From Aquificaceae bacterium (GTDB lineage Bacteria > Aquificota > Aquificia > Aquificales > Aquificaceae), in the NCBI GenBank assembly GCA_027014185.1, contig JALWEK010000226.1, forward strand, positions 1 through 6,213: a stretch of DNA of 6,213 nucleotides, in the 5' to 3' direction. Each line of letters opens with the position of its first letter. Positions within the stretch are counted from its first letter, which is position 1. Shown here piece by piece: positions 5,490 through 6,213 of the stretch. The translations under genes were made by a program, and so were the position numbers. The notes below the pieces were generated by a model that was not told the origin of the DNA, made no database searches, and saw only the letters and a list, made by a program, of their open reading frames with translations.

Positions 5490-6213
5490 GCTCTACCTCC
5501 TCTCGCTTTATACCATCCCCACTCTAAGAAGGATATGACCGGCAGGGAAAGGAAGAAAAGGAAAACGAGTGCGGTGAAGAACATACCCAGCTTAGCGTTC
5601 GTAGGTGTGGGGGCCATCGTTCCGAGGACAGTAAGAACCATAGAAGAGAACAGGAAGACGAGGAACATCACGAAGAAGAGGGGCCTCCTCCTAGCACTTT
5701 TGATTGGGGAGAAGTCGAGGAATGGAAGGAGTAAGAGCAGTAAGAGTATCAGGTTGAAGGCTATAAAGCCCCAGAACTTACTGGGTATGGATCTGAAGAC
5801 CTCATAAAATCCGAGCAGGTACCACTCGGGAGCTATGTGAGGGGGGGTCTTGAGCGGATCGGCCGGTTCGAAGTTGTCCGCTGGGAGGAAGTGGGACATA
5901 TAGAAGAACACGAAGAAGAAGAAGATCGCAAGGTACCACATAGCGTAGGCACCCTCTTTGAGGGTCATGTAGGGATGGAAGGGAACCACCTTCTCGGGCT
6001 CGTTCTTCTTGTCTATCTCGTACCCTTCGGGGTTCGATATTCCGGCGGCCCTCACGAGGAAGAGGTGTATTCCAACGAGGGCTAGAAGTATAAGTGGGAG
6101 GAGTAGAACGTGGAGACCGAAGAACCTCCCGAGGGCGAGGTCCTCGAGCTTGTATCCTCCCTTCATCCAGATGGATATCGTCTCACCTATGGCGCTGAAT
6201 ATTCCCTTTAAGA
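5486..6213 (-). CDS. petB: Cytochrome b subunit of the cytochrome bc complex (5' end beyond window)
   Basis: The C-terminal 241 residues of cytochrome b, the quinol-oxidising membrane subunit. The frame stays open to the right edge, through LKGIFSAIGETISIW before the internal Met at 6166, so that Met is not the start and roughly 40% of the protein is missing. Visible are helix D with two heme-ligand histidines (fragment residues 34 and 49), then helices E to H. The Qo-site PEWY motif is at fragment residues 128-131, followed by YEVFRSIPSKFWG. The helix F-G link PFLDFSPIKSARRRP resembles bc1 enzymes, and the chain runs on through helices G and H as in fused bc1-type cytochrome b. The two histidines are separated by 14 residues, and helix D ends VRAAGISNP, both closer to cytochrome b6. 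The stop overlaps the c1 start by 4 bp. A Rieske gene is expected upstream, outside the window. The missing part holds helices A-C, including the other heme ligands. Confidence 0.95.
   Translation of the reverse strand, partial: LKGIFSAIGETISIWMKGGYKLEDLALGRFFGLHVLLLPLILLALVGIHLFLVRAAGISNPEGYEIDKKNEPEKVVPFHPYMTLKEGAYAMWYLAIFFFFVFFYMSHFLPADNFEPADPLKTPPHIAPEWYLLGFYEVFRSIPSKFWGFIAFNLILLLLLLLPFLDFSPIKSARRRPLFFVMFLVFLFSSMVLTVLGTMAPTPTNAKLGMFFTALVFLFFLSLPVISFLEWGWYKARGGRA
5495..5501 (-). promoter_or_regulatory. Shine-Dalgarno site of cytochrome c1 inside the cytochrome b gene
   Basis: AGGAGGT sits five bases before the c1 ATG, encoded by the last codons of cytochrome b (the RGGR stretch). It is a near-ideal site that, with the ATGA overlap, indicates translational coupling of the two subunits. 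Confidence 0.7.

Noticed and set aside
6164..6166. ATG as start of the cytochrome b gene
   Set aside because: The frame is open upstream with conserved cytochrome b sequence (AIGETISIW), and the family has four helices before this point; the Met is internal.

Overview
The window reads as part of the chromosome of a thermophilic bacterium, most probably of the phylum Aquificota (Aquifex/Hydrogenobacter/Hydrogenivirga type). The grounds are indirect. Proteins are rich in Lys, Glu and Ile with little Gln, Arg is mostly AGG/AGA and Ile often ATA, coding strands are purine-loaded, genes overlap, and a respiratory cytochrome bc complex combines bc1-like and b6-like traits. Composition is even across the window, and I see no insertion sequence, tRNA, rRNA, CRISPR array or other sign of recent transfer.

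Left block (about 55-4302, minus strand): a compact three-gene operon transcribed right to left. It encodes (1) a periplasmic lipoprotein of the ABC_sub_bind substrate-binding family, (2) a membrane sensor histidine kinase with a large periplasmic domain, HAMP, PAS, HisKA and HATPase, and (3) a complete NtrC-type sigma-54-activating response regulator. SBP and kinase overlap by 4 bp, kinase and regulator by 20 bp. No permease or ATPase accompanies the SBP, so the best reading is a three-component signalling system: the lipoprotein captures a ligand and presents it to the kinase, which phosphorylates the regulator. Bases 1-54, downstream of the regulator, hold only a perfect 8-bp inverted repeat.

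Middle (4303-4784): a 53-bp divergent intergenic stretch separates the signalling operon from a single plus-strand gene for a small lipoprotein of unknown function. That gene ends in a clear intrinsic terminator whose T-run overlaps the stop codon of the converging gene.

Right block (4788-6213, minus strand): the distal part of a cytochrome bc operon, with cytochrome c1 (complete) preceded by cytochrome b (C-terminal 241 residues; it runs off the right edge). The two overlap by ATGA. A Rieske iron-sulfur gene would be expected beyond the right edge but is not visible. This complex oxidises quinol and passes electrons to a c-type cytochrome.

Points most worth a second look are the transporter-less SBP/kinase/regulator system with unusual paired Cys-His residues in the SBP, the H-Q (not H-E) H-box of the kinase, and the b6-like 14-residue histidine spacing in a cytochrome b that retains the long fused C-terminal part.
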